This document shows, one piece after another, positions 45,177 through 57,704 of a stretch of 64,000 nt of DNA. The position numbers were made by a program, and so were the translations under genes. Position 1 is the first letter of the stretch; each line of letters begins with the position of its first letter. The stretch comes from Byssothecium circinans. Taxonomy: Eukaryota; Ascomycota; Dothideomycetes; Pleosporales; Massarinaceae. The notes beneath the pieces were generated by a model. The model was not told the origin of the DNA, made no database searches, and saw only the letters and a program-made list of their open reading frames with translations. The stretch spans positions 189,828-253,827 of the forward strand of contig ML976989.1 in NCBI GenBank assembly GCA_010015675.1, in the 5' to 3' direction.

Positions 45177-47324
45177 ATGGCTACCTGGGTTTCACTAGTG
45201 GTAGCTCTCGGAGCTTTGAGCGGGGTGGCACAAGCACAATTCCCTCCTACGCCGACAGGAATTACAGTGCTTGACTCACATGTCGAAGACGGAGTCCGAA
45301 TCTCGTACAAAGAGGTGTGCAGAGCTTAACAATGGTAAAGACTTCAAGCTAATCCTTGCGACGAGAACGACGTCTGCGAGACGACGGAAGGTGTTCGCTC
45401 ATACAGCGGCTATGTACATTTGCCTGCTGGAGCTCTTGACGATCTCGGCGTCCGAAACCAGACCTACGAGATCAACACTTTCTTCTGGTTCTTCGAGTCG
45501 AGAAAAGACCCCCAGAATGCGCCATTATCAATATGGATGAATGGTGGGCCTGGGAGTTCGTCCATGCTTGGGTTGTTGAGGGAGAATGGGCCTTGCTACG
45601 TCAATGCTGACTCTAATTCTACGTATCTGAGCGAGTGGGCTTGGAACAACGAGGGTAAGTGCTTTGTTCTGATGGGTCTGCCCTTTACTAATGGCTACTT
45701 AGTCAACATGCTGTATCTCGACCAGCCTGTGCAAGTCGGCCTGAGCTACGACACGCTGACCAATGTTACTGTTGATGGCAGTACCGGCACGGTGAAAGTG
45801 GCAGACTTCTCCAACGGAACTGTCCCTGAGCAGAACAACACCTTCTACGTTGGGACATACGGATCACAGAATCGCAATTTGACAACCCAGGGAACTGAGA
45901 ACTCAGCTCGGGCCCTATGGAACTTTGCGCAGGTGTGGTTCCAAGAATTCCCTAGGCACAAGCCAAATGACAGTCGCATCTCCATCGCAACACAGTCATA
46001 TGGTGGGCGGTATGGCCCTGCCTTCGCCGCGTATTTCGCAGAGCAAAACGAGAGGATTGAGAATGGAACTTGGACTGAGACAAACCAAACTCACATCCTG
46101 AACCTTGACACTTTGTTCATTGTCAATGGCTGCATCGATCGGCTCGTTCAATGGCCCGGTTATCCCCAGATGGCATACAACAACACATACGGCATCCAGG
46201 CTTACAACGAATCGCGATATGAAGCAGTCATAGACGCTCTAAACAACAGCACTGGATGCCTCGTGCAGATCGAGAACTGCCGTAACCTCAGTCTACTCTA
46301 CGATCCAACAAACCAAGGCTTCAATGCCTCTGTCAATAGGGTTTGCCAGGCAGCGGAGACCTTCTGCAGCGAGCAGGTTCGCGACCCGTACTTTGATTCC
46401 GACGTCAATTACTATGACATATCGGTCCCTGGCGCGGCTTCTTTCCCGCCACCCTGGTATCTAGGATTCCTGAACCAACCACATGTGCAACAAAGCCTTG
46501 GAGTGCCACTAAACTGGTCGCAATCGAACAGCGCCGTCGCAACGGCTTTCAGAGGGATTGGAGATTATCCTCGTCCAGGTTGGAAGGAAGACTTGGCCTA
46601 CCTCCTTGAAGAAGGAATTAAGGTAACACTACTGTATGGAGACCGCGATTATGCTTGCAACTGGTATGGCGGCGAGCTTTTGTCACTTGCCATTAACTAC
46701 ACCGACGCCGACTCTTTCCGCTCTGCCGGATACTCGCCTGTCTACGTAAACAGCACGTACATTGGAGGCCAAGTCAGGCAATATGGGAACCTCTCGTTCA
46801 TACGCGTCTACGAAGCTGGACACGAAGCCCCCGCCTATCAACCGGAGACCGCCTATAAAATCTTCACTCGCTCGCTCTTCAACTACGACATCTCCACCGG
46901 CAATATATCCACCATCCAGAACCCTGACTACGCTACCAAAGGACCCAGCTCCGTAGCAAACATCACCAACGAGAAAGTTGTTGATCCAGGTTCTCAGTGC
47001 TACGTCCTTGACCGCGCACAGTGCACGGATGAGCAATGGGAAACTGTGGAGAACGGAACTGCGTTAGTGAAGAACTGGATTGTGGTGGAGAGGAATACGA
47101 GTAGCTTGTTCCCTGACCTGGTTAATGGGAATGGGACGACGAATGGAACGAGTCCGAGTGGAACGCCAACACAGCCGAGTGGACCAAGTGCGACACAGAG
47201 TGGTGGTGGAGGATCGCCGACGGGAAGCCCGCCTACGAATGCTGCGAGTAGGATTGGGAGTGGCACAGCGGGTGTGAGTGTACTCGTTAATGTGGTGGTT
47301 GCGGCAGTTTTGTGGAGCCTGTAA
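45177..47324 (+). CDS. GPI-anchored-type serine carboxypeptidase, S10 family
   Basis: ATG 45177 gives a signal peptide ([14 protein letters not shown]) and the family N-terminus RISYKE. The main frame continues [41 protein letters not shown] (nucleophile Ser, preceded by Gln where Glu is usual), [15 protein letters not shown] (Asp) and [10 protein letters not shown] (His). A Ser/Thr/Gly-rich stretch and a hydrophobic end ([14 protein letters not shown]) indicate a GPI anchor. A 48-nt intron (45655-45702, GTAAGT donor) is a multiple of three without a stop, so splicing is optional for the frame. The first junction is a problem. Only 34 nt separate GTGTGC (45315) from the AAG acceptor (45348), and using them leaves the frame off by one. 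Either a mutation has damaged this intron or the sequence has an error. Otherwise the catalytic triad is intact. Confidence 0.78.
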
Positions 47325-47759
47325 TTTGTGTGAGATATGCTGTATAATTGCGAGGCGAAATACAAGTCACATGAAATAAAACGATATGAATTCCTCCAGC
47401 TGGCAGCTTGGCCAACCTGAGAAGTATCCATACCAATATGCACAGTGTGCAGTTGAGGTAAATGTCACATGATTTCGTGAAACCGCCAGCACCCGTGCAC
47501 AGGTCAGTGCTTCTAGCGCGAGACGGGATGACGCACCTTTGCTCAACTTCCAACGACATCGCATTATGGAGGTGTCATCGAAGCGAGGAAAACGGCACAG
47601 CGTCAATTAAAATGCAAGCAGTTTTTAAATACCAATAAAAGCGCTGCATGAACAGTCACGTGGACAATCTCCACCACACCACGTGCATCAATGGTCTCCA
47701 GGGCTCTCATATGCACATCGGCGACGTCGCAAATTCAAGTGAACCGACTCAACAATGAG
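47325..47759. other. Intergenic, no gene seen
   Basis: Spacer after the carboxypeptidase gene. No coding signal seen. Confidence 0.4.
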
Positions 47760-48590
47760 ATGAGTAATTCAACCGAGATTTGGAGAGTCTGCTGATGGAT
47801 ATTTGTAGGATGATATATCGGGGTTGCGAAGCCCACCAACCAGGCTCCTCCACGTCTCGCTCTTCTGCCAGGCGAGTCAAGCCCATTGCGCATACCGCCG
47901 AGTATACGAGCTATGATCCGACAATTGCTCGTACCGTTATGCCGGCGCTCACCTTGCGATGAAGAGGCGACGCAAGCATGATATTCCGAAAGACTTGATT
48001 GAAGAAGTACAACCGAGTACGACTGCTATGAGGAGCAAACCGAAACATTACCTTTGTCGAGGTAGAACCTGTTGCACGAAGGTGCGGAATATGAGGGAGT
48101 CTCGCGAAAGGGATGAGCAGAAGAGTGGGGTGCGACCTTCGTGGACTCGTCTGCATAATATCGCGTGCGCCATCAAGCACGCTAAAGTTACGACGGGAAT
48201 GGTCGGTCACTGAAAAGGAGTTTCTGGACCGCCTTTCGTCCACCGTCTTCATGGAACTCCAAACGACAAACGCACGCCTTTGTGTCGTATCATGGTAGTC
48301 TTGAGCAGGTTCACCTGCCAAGAATACGAAGGATGGATATCTCTTTGTGTTGGCGTGACACAATTGCTGATTTCGATTTCTCCTACAGTAGCGCAATCAA
48401 GCAAATGCGAACCCTACGCCGTTCAGATCTTCTCGCGATATCGAGATCAAAGTGTGGTTGCACAACATCGAAAACGACTTTTGGCGGATCGTGGGCCAAC
48501 CACAAGTGAGGAGCAGCGCTTTTTCCTTCCCGAACCCGCCATGCCTGCAGGAGCAGGCTTGGACTACAATAACTCAAAATGAACATCCAC
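47760..48590 (+). pseudogene. Possible relic of another F-box-like gene
   Basis: One frame reads LLMDICRMIYRGCEA, then TVMPALTLR, stop, RGDASMIFRK and, after more stops, VWLHNIENDFWRIVGQP. This order (MIY core, PAL..R, EA.MIF, then a beta-rich end) resembles the F-box-like families of Dothideomycetes. The TGA after TLR could come from CGA. Many further stops mean it is long dead, if real. The resemblance is weak and based on memory. Confidence 0.28.
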
Positions 48591-50135
48591 AGTAACACTC
48601 GAACATCAAAAGCAATATTGTGCGCCGGTAAAGCATTTGTACCCTTAGATATCGAGTCGAAGATCGTGCTAGGCTTCGGATTTCCGTGCTGACCAAGTCT
48701 AGGCCCCCAGCCTTGAAGATTGTCTCGACAAATGATATGCACCGCAGGACCACGGACGACCCACTGCCATGAGGATTCGAACTCTTATCAGTACCCGAGC
48801 GTCAGCATCTCAGAGACAGACGGCTAGCTGCACTCAAGAAGGAAACCGGAGGACCGTGCTCGGAGGTATGAAGAGGACCGTGTTCCGCTCGTATCTCGCG
48901 GTAGATAGCAGCGTGAACATCAAGCGAGGAACGCTCTAGGACGAAACAATACACTCTTGCAGCGCATGGCTCAGGAAACACCTCACCTGATACGACATCT
49001 CTTCCCTTAATCCACTAAAATAGCGCAGATCCCAACATCATTACCTACATCGAACGATGTTGTGGGTCCTCGGCACCAGGCCTGGATGAACAAATTCTTC
49101 TCGCCACATCGTGACAGGCGGTTGACAGGTGTCTGACAGGCAGCGTCCCGCCACTAACAGAATGCTTTGGGATTGGTGATTTCAAGCTCGAACGTGCATC
49201 AATGGTAAGCATGGAATCCCAACCGTTGCCTACCTCAAGGAGACGGCCATGCATTTCCGATGCAACCCAGCCGCGCATCGCCGAGAACTTTCCAAGAGCA
49301 TGTCGACATCGGGCTGACGAGCAACGCGGCAAATTAACCGCTTCATGTAAAGGGCATTGACCCCTCGCATGGCCCGTCCCGCGTAGGGGTGTCACCAATC
49401 TCAGTCCAACAGTAAACCTAATACGCCGCACTAGTCGTCCATGTAGAGACAATCCCGCTATCACGACAAGATCTAGTGGTGGAGACTTTTCGGATGTGTA
49501 ATACCAAGTGGATGGGGTAAAGAGACGGTGTAGGGGTGTAAGGTATGCTGGCGCCGAACGAGGTTTGCGCCCAATTACACCTGCATATGGGACCCCAACG
49601 AGAGGATCACGCTAACGCCCCGGGCCGAAGCTATCTAACGGATACCATCTTCGACAAGGGCCAACAAACTGGTGGAGTATGGCCTCTGGCCGGGACCGGC
49701 GGGACACTCAATGATTTTTACTGGCGTGGAAATCATACATCTTGAATGTGGCTTATTGGCCAGTTGCCATGCAAAACAATACTCTAAGATCAACAAGACC
49801 CTGGCATGTCATGCCGGTAGTATCATGATTATCTTCTTTGCAAGGTCAACTCGCCATTGAGCAGCTAGGATGTCCTGCATGTACGGCGTGTCCTTTACTG
49901 GAATCGGCATTGGCCCCCCATGAAGATGCTGGTTCCAGTCCTGATGCCGACGGAGGGAAATGGCATGCATCTCTAGACGCCTGCAAAGAGGATGTAGGGC
50001 GCTTAAAGCGCGGACATGTTGTCTCGATATGATTGGGAGAGACTAAAGCTTTCCTCCTTTAAGAATCGGGGCTTCCGCCCGGTGCATACAGAGTCAGTCC
50101 CATCAAGTCTTTTTCCCACTGGCATTGCCTGTCCG
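48591..50135. other. Gene-free region upstream of the PKS
   Basis: No gene seen in 1.5 kb; no cluster-type regulator or transporter lies here. The frame before ATG 50136 is open back to another ATG at 50016. Confidence 0.4.
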
Positions 50136-53100
50136 ATGATGGGCAACAACGAATACCCCCCTACGCCTGTGAGCGTGTCTACGGAGGATGACAGTCCAGG
50201 AAGAAGCATTCCATCGAATGATGCGGTGAGTACAGAGACGTGATATGAGTTGACGGCCCTAACATGCCCCCAGTCTCATACCCACGATGTAGCAGTTGTG
50301 GGCATGTCCTGCCGTACTGCTGGCGGGAACGATACTCCCGAAAAGCTCTGGAATTTTCTGATGGAGAAGAAGCATGCTTCTGGTGAAGTTCCCAAGAAGC
50401 GGTGGGAACCCTGGGCTCGAAGGGACCCCCGCAACGCAAAGATTCTGGAGAAGACGACCTCCAAAGGCTATTTCATCAACGATCTGGAAAACTTCGATGC
50501 TGCTTTCTTCGGTATCTCGCCCAAGGAAGCAGAGCTCATGGACCCTCATCAGCGTCTTGCGCTGGAACTCGCATGGGAAGCGCTTGAGAATGCCGGCATC
50601 GATCCCAAGAGGCTCTCCGGCTCGGATACGGGAGTGTTCATGGGCGTTGACTCGGACGACTACTCGCGACTCATCATGGAAGACCTCCCGAATGTGGAAG
50701 CGTGGTCTGGCATCGGCACTGCGTACCACGGCATTCCCAATCGAATTTCGTACCACCTCGACCTCATGGGCCCCAGTGCCGCGGTCGACGCGGCATGTGC
50801 TTCGTCTCTAGTGGCCATCCACCTCGCGTACCAGTCCATTGTATCCGGAGAATCCAACGTGGCTCTATGCGGCGGGGTGAATGTTCTCGTAGCACCGGGG
50901 CTCACGCACATGCTCCAAAAAGCCGGTGCGCTATCCCCCGATGGCGTCTGTCTCTCCTTCGATGACGACGCCCACGGCTATGCGCGCGGAGAGGGAGGGG
51001 CGATCGTCGTGCTCAAACGGCTCGCCAGCGCCATGGCCGATAACGACAACATCCTCGCGGTCCTGAAGGGCAGCGCATCGGCCCAAGACGGCAAGACGAA
51101 CGGCATCATGGCGCCCAATGCGAAAGCGCAAGAGCTGGTTGCGCGACAGGCGCTGGCTCGCGCGGGGGGCATTGACCCGCTGACTGTCAGCTATGTCGAG
51201 GCACACGCGACTTCAACGTCCCTCGGCGACCCAACTGAGATCGGCGCGATAGCCAAGGTGTACGGGGCGGGGCGGCCACGAGACGCCCCGTGCATGGTGG
51301 GCTCGCTCAAGCCGAACGTCGGCCACCTCGAAGCCGCTGCCGGCGCTATCGGCTTTGTCAAGGCCGTGCTCGCCGTGCACAAGGGGCAGATGGCGCCACA
51401 GACCCTGTTCACGAAGGCGAACACACGTGTTGACTGGGACACCGCTGGTATCCAGGTTGTCGCCGACCCAACGCCATGGCCCCAGACCGACGGGTTGCGC
51501 CGCGCGGCAGTCTGCTGCTACGGCTATGGCGGTAGCGTCTCCCATGCCATTCTCGAGCAGACACCGCACGCCTATGTCGACGCCCAGCTTTCTCGTAACG
51601 CAACCGCCGCCACTGAGGGGGCGGGCGAACTCGAAGGCGGTGTGACGCTTGTCCTGTCTTCCTTCCAAGAAAAGAGACTCGCGGGCCAGGCTAGCCTTCT
51701 TGCGGACTGGCTCGATGCGGAGGGCAGGGCCGAGAGCCTCCACGCTATTGCCAGCACCCTCGCCCAACGTCGTGCCGCCCAGGATTACAGAGTCAGCTTT
51801 GTCGTCACCGGCCATGACGAGGCCATCCAGGTTCTCCGCAACTTCGCCAAGGGGACTTCCGGCCTGTGGACCGCCAGCAACCGCGTCTTCGGTAGCAACA
51901 TCAAGAAGGATGTCGTCTGGGTCTTCTCCGGTCACGGTGCGCAATGGCCCGAGATGGGCAGAGGACTCCTCGAGAACCGCGTCTTCCGAGACGCCATCGC
52001 TGCATTAGATGCGCTCGTCCAGTCTGAAGCCGGCTTCTCTCCTCTTGCAGTGCTGGAGAGTGGTGACTTGGGGGGCTCTGACAGAGTCCAGGTCCTGACC
52101 TACTTGGTGCAGGTTGCTCTCAGCGAAGAGCTCAGGTCGAAGGGCATCGAGCCACAGGCCATCATCGGCCATTCGGTAGGTGAGATTGCAGCGGCAGTCG
52201 CAGCAGGATGTCTCACTGCGGAAGAAGGCGCCATTGTGGTATCACGCCGGGCGAAGCTGTATGCACAGGTCCAAGGTCAGGGTGCCATGGCCCTTGTGCA
52301 TCTGCCTTTCTCGCAGGTCAATGACGAGCTCAAGGGAAGACGCGATGTAGTCGCTGCCATCAACTCGTCTCCTTCCTCCTGCGTTGTCAGCGGGGAGACC
52401 AGGGCTCTGGAGCAGTACGTCGCGGTTCTCAACGAGCGAGGTGTCAAGACTTTCAGCGTCAAGACTGACATCGCTTTCCACTCTCCAATGCTCGACAGGC
52501 TGGTCGAGCCTCTGCGAGAAGCCCTCACTGGTGTGCTAAGCCCACGCCCAGCTACCGTTCCCATCTACTCGACTTCCAATGCGGATCCTCGTAGCGAGGC
52601 TCTTCGCGATACTGAGTATTGGACCACCAACATGGTCGCTCCAGTGCGCCTGAACGAAGCGGTCGAAGCTTCTATCAGCGATGAACTGCGCATCTTCCTT
52701 GAGGTGGCTACACACCCGATCGTGTCGCATTCAATCAACGAGACTCTCACAGCACATGGTTTGGATGAATCGGCAGCCATTGGCATCATGAAGCGCAATA
52801 CGCCAGCTGACCGGAGCATTCTCCACGCCATCGCTCAACTTCATACCCTTGGAGCTCCCGTCGACTTCAAAACCCAGCTCGGCACCAACGGCTGGGCCTT
52901 CAATCTACCTGGCACACCCTGGGTTCAGAAACCATACTGGAAAGAGGTAGAGACCGGCTCTATTGGTGCGGCTCAGCAGCACGATATCGACAAGCACACT
53001 CTGCTAGGCCAATACACTGAAGTCGCAGGTACTGACCTGCGCGTCTTCACTTCTACATTAGACGACAAGACCAAACCATACCCTCTCACTCATCCGCTCG

Positions 53101-55586
53101 ATGGAACAGAGATCATTCCTGCCGCCGGTTACTGCAATACCTTCTACCATGCCACCGGTGCGACTGTTTTGGACGGTCTACAACTACGTACTCCTCTGTC
53201 CATGACGCCAGACCAGCGTGAGGTCCAAATTACGGTCAAGGAAAATATCCTCCAACTTTCTTCCCGATCAAAGCCTTCGCAGAACTCCACAGACAGTACA
53301 CCTCAGTCTTGGACAACGCACAGCTACTGCAAGTGGAGCACTCAAGACATGACTCCCTTCCAGAAGACCTACGACATCGCTGCCGTCAAGAAGCGAATTG
53401 GGACAATTCTCCCCAATGGCTTTGCATGGGACTTCCTCCAAAAAATTGGCGTCTCTGGTATCGCTTTCCCATGGGCTGTGCAAGAGCACTACGGTAATGA
53501 CACGGAAATGATTGTGAGGATGGACATGGACCCTTCTGTTTCCAGCATGCCGTGGGACTCACAGTCCTGGGCTCCTTTCCTCGATGCTGCGACTTCAGTG
53601 GGCTCGTCCATCTTCTTCAAGTCGCCCAAAATGCGTATCGTCTCAGGGATCGATCAAGTACAGTTCGTTTCAAGCGCGCCGCCTCCAAAGGTTGGGTACT
53701 TGTACATTGAAGGAGCGAACGACAACATTGGCTTGGCGGCTCATATCAGTGTACTGAGTGAGCAGGGCGAGTTGTTGGCTAAGCTTCAATCGATGAGGTT
53801 TTCTGATGTCGAGGCTGCTTCAGATCGGACTACCGGGGTGGATAAGTTGATTCACCAGGTAGCTTGGATACCGCCGGTGTTTTCGGAGAAGCCGTTGTCA
53901 CTTGATCACGTTCTCGTTGTCTCCGATGATGCCGAGCTCTCGCGTATATACACCGACCAGTTGAAAGCACATGCGAAGTCACTTGTTCAGGTGGAGTCAG
54001 TTCACGATTTCAAGCAAACTGCGGCTGAAGAGATTCTCCACCGGAAAGGTGCCATCGTACTGTACATTCCCGGTCGCATCAAAACGATCCAGGAGGTTCC
54101 CGACAAAGCGCACGCCTTGACCTGGGAAACAGTCAACATCCTCAGACATCTCACGACTCTCAAGGCACCGCCAAAGCTCTTCATCATCACTGATAACATT
54201 CAAAAGGCCACATCTCCTTCATCGCTCGCACAAGGGCCACTCATCGGCTTTGGCCGCATCGCATCCGAAGAATACCCCGAGCTCTGGGGCGGTCTCATCG
54301 ATAACGAGGACACCTCTCTCCCTCTTCTCGCCATCAAATACGTCCGCGACCAAGACATCATTCGAATGCAAGACGGCCTCCCACGCGTCGCTCGTATGCG
54401 TCCCTTTACTAAGAACCAGCGATACGAAGCGGGCTCTACCAAGACGCTTCTTCCCAAGCCTGAAGGTACTTATATCGTCACTGGCGGATTTGGCGATCTG
54501 GGTCTCGAGATCTTGGACTTCCTTGTCGAGAAGGGCGCTCGTCGCATCGTCGTTGTTTCGCGTAGAAGTCTACCATCTCGTCGGCAGTGGCAACATGCCA
54601 CCGACCAGATGAAGCCCATAGTCGACAAGATCCAGCAGCTCGAAGCAAAGGGCGCAACTATCCATAGTATCGCTCTCGACATTGGCGCTCCTGACGCCTC
54701 GACCAAGCTTCTAGACGCGCTTGACAATCTCTCGCTGCCGCCTGTCCTCGGTGTCGTCCACGCCGCCGGTATCTCCGAGATCAGCTTGATCAAAGACACC
54801 ACCTCGGACAACTTCTCCCGCGTATTCAGCCCAAAGGTCGCCGGCGGTCTCGCTCTCCACTCCGCCTTCCCACCCAACACCGTCGACTTCTTCATCCTCT
54901 TCTCCTCCACCGGCCAGCTGACCGGTACATCGGGACAAACGCCCTATGGCTCCGCCAACGCATTCCTCGACACGCTAGCCGTGCACAGGAGAGAGCAAGG
55001 CGACAACGCCGTCGCGTTCCAGTGGACTGCATGGCGGGGCATGGGTATCGCGAACCTGGGAGAGTTCCTAGACTTTGAGCTCGCGAGCAAAGGAATCACG
55101 GACATCACCGTCGAGGAAGGCTTCAAAGCCTGGGAAGAAACCGGTAAATACGACACGGACCACGCAGTCGTGACGCGTGCGCGTATCCTCGATGCCGACG
55201 AACCAGTCCCCATCGCTCTCGTCTCGGAAATCGTGCAGCGACGCGCTCACAGTCGCTCTTCCTCCTCCGCATCCGTCGATTCATCGTCGACGGCGGCGAC
55301 GTCTGTGTCTGGCAGCGACGAGCGTCCTACAGGCGCGGCGCTCAAGCCGTGGGTGCTCGAGAAGGTGAAAGGGTGTCTTAGCACTGTGCTTCACCTCGAC
55401 GTTGAGGAAATCGACGACCGGGCTGCGATTGCGGATCTTGGTGTTGATAGCGTCATGTCGGTGGGGTTGAGGATGGAGATGCAGAAGACGTTGGGGATCA
55501 AGGTGCCGCCGTCGCTGTTGTGGAAGGAAGATACTGTCGCCAGGCTTGTGGACTGGGTGTGTGGGCAGTTGGAGGAGGTTGAGTAA
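50136..55586 (+). CDS. Partially reducing polyketide synthase, 6-methylsalicylic acid synthase type
   Basis: Exons 50136-50225 and 50274-55586 (48-nt intron, GTGAGT donor, CCCTAAC branch point) give 1800 residues, the length of 6-MSAS enzymes. Domains in order: KS (about 35-460; DAACASS, VEAHATS, KPNVGHLEAA), AT (about 575-880; GHSVGE), DH/thioester-hydrolase region (about 945-1230; HPLDG at 969, later FLDAATSVG), KR (about 1428-1620; TGGFGDLG, PYGSAN) and ACP (about 1720-1795; DLGVDSVM, attachment Ser near 1755). All catalytic residues are present. There is no ER, methyltransferase or thioesterase, as in the 6-MSAS/mellein synthase clade. The KS start (GYFINDLENFDAAFFGISPK) follows that clade closely. 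Likely products are 6-methylsalicylate or an isocoumarin such as mellein; sequence reading cannot choose. No tailoring genes flank it in this window. Confidence 0.92.
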
Positions 55587-57704
55587 GAGGGACCCGACTG
55601 GAGATGTTTTCTGGAGTTTCCGTCGCATTCGTGGATGCTGTGTGTGCGTTGGTGGACGGAAATTTGGTGTTGGGAGTTTCGCTCTGTGATGTGGTGAGGT
55701 TAAATTGTTTGTCCTAGATTGTTGGGTAGATGGGGAGGAGGCGTGATGGGGATTCGGTGAGTTGTCGTCGTTGTTGCTGTTGTTGATTAGCGAGGGGTTC
55801 TGGTGTTCTCGTTCGTTTCGTTGTTTCCTTGGAGGTCTTTCTCTCCCCCCTTTATATCCCCGTATATAGTGACGGCTTTGTGCTGCTTGACTGGGTCGTT
55901 GGCGGTGTAATTTTTATTCCGTAATGACTTATCTTCTAATAATACTAGCGTCGTCTCGGACATTCTACAATTACCTATTCCATTTCCTCTAAGCCCGTTA
56001 TAGTCCCAACGGAAAGCACTGTAGCTTATTGATTTGTATGCACTTACGATGTTACCTACTACGTAAGGGCGCGGGTCCTTACTAGACCGTATCTGCGTTA
56101 GTGTTAATGCAGTTGTGTAACCTACCTCCAGCCTTCCTACTCCCTACTGTGGGTACATTTCTTGACCAAGCTCGAGCTCGAACTGGGACCTCCAACTATT
56201 TCTTCCCCACCACGTACGCCGACGCCTCGAAACCATCTAGTGCAAGCCCCTCCTCTCATCGCATTAATAGATACCGTGGATGCAAACCTTCGCCGCACTC
56301 CCACGCTCCCTCGCTCCCACACTGTCCAGTCTCGCAGCAGAAACCGTCGAGTAAACCGAGTTCTGCCTAAACCAGTCCCTCTCTCGCGGCATTTCAGCAG
56401 CCTCCGATCGACCATGCAAAGAGAGGGAAGCAAAAAGACGCAGCATGCTTTTGTGCGCACTTTCTTCGGAACGGGAACGTTTGGTTTAAGTCTGGAGGGA
56501 GTCAGGAAGCTAAAGAAGGGAAGTTATTCGGCATAAGGATATCGCCGGCCGCGTTGAAAGCTCGAGGTTTATTCGTGCGTGGTGAGATCTCCTCGGCGGG
56601 TTATCACGAGCTCGACTCTGCTACTCGAGACGAGACCTTCCACGATGACGAGGCACGTTGGCGAGCGGTCATCGAGTGGAGAATAGGTGGCGGATACTTG
56701 GATGATAGCGATGGAAGCGGCATTGGAGCCAGCCTTCCAGAATCCGCACCTCCCAAGCCACGAAATCTAGAACGTGTGGCGATTATCCAGCAGCACGTCT
56801 CGGCGCCTTCGCACAGATTCTACAGAGCTAGATCTAGATCTGGATCTCACTCAGACGCTCCGGGAAGCAACCACAGGTGGTCTGTTCGTTCTCATAGTAG
56901 CCACCGTCCAGGTCTCGGGAGTGCGCCTTAAAGCTCTAGAAGTATCCTCGAGACGTTATTATGCCAAAGGCGCCTGCGCCGGTGTTTGGAGCGAAGCGTT
57001 CTATTTCGCCGCACAGATTTCGAAATCCGTGGTCAGCAAACTCGTTGTGGCCATCGACGCTCTAAAATCCTCCCACGGCAATCACCGCCCCAAAAGCTCG
57101 CAACGCTGCATCTTTGCTATGGTAAAGTGTCTATCCTAAACTATATATTTTAAAAATCGAACCTTTCGCAAGGGGTGAAAGACATAGTCGTAGTATGCAG
57201 CTGTTAGTGGAGCCCAAGAGAGAGAAAAAGTGAATAATAGAAACCCTTCATTTCTTTCTTCCAAAGTCCCAACTGATAAACTGCTGTCTAGGAAATGAAC
57301 TCGCGTATAAGCGGTAGCTGGTACTTACAACAAGGTGGCCAGATGAGGTTTCAATCACGTGCGCGCTAGATACCCGTGGACCTCCATGTCCTGTCATTTA
57401 CATGTATCGTTGTAAAGTGAAGACATCTTAGGATAGCTAGATAGATAGACAGTTAACTAGTTATACGCCTTAAAGTTATTTCTAGCTTAGTATGAGATAC
57501 TTCCAGATTTATTTTCATCGTCTAATTTACCTGTTAAAACACTACCTAAATGCCCGGGACGCCGTCCAAACACCAAAATCTCCCAATGCATAAACTCCTT
57601 CGTTCGCCATGGCCTTTATTTTGTATCATGAACACATATATTCACATATACTGAAAAGCCCTCAATCCCATGTACTCAAACCACACCCCACCGCCCCATT
57701 CAGA
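55587..57704. other. Gene-poor region downstream of the PKS
   Basis: No recognised gene. Plus-strand frames at 56162-56536, 56554-56931 and 56774-57139 overlap each other; two could be pieces of an unrecognised spliced gene, but no family motif or clear splice chain was found. The part near 57420-57560 is AT-rich. Confidence 0.35.

Noticed and set aside
48735..48800. GAGTTCGAATCCTC on the minus strand looks like a tRNA T-arm
   Set aside because: The T-stem pairs poorly and no acceptor, D or anticodon arm could be folded around it.
56162..57139. Three overlapping plus-strand frames downstream of the PKS
   Set aside because: They compete with each other, show no family motif, and no convincing chain of introns connects them. 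Kept only as an unresolved gene-poor region.
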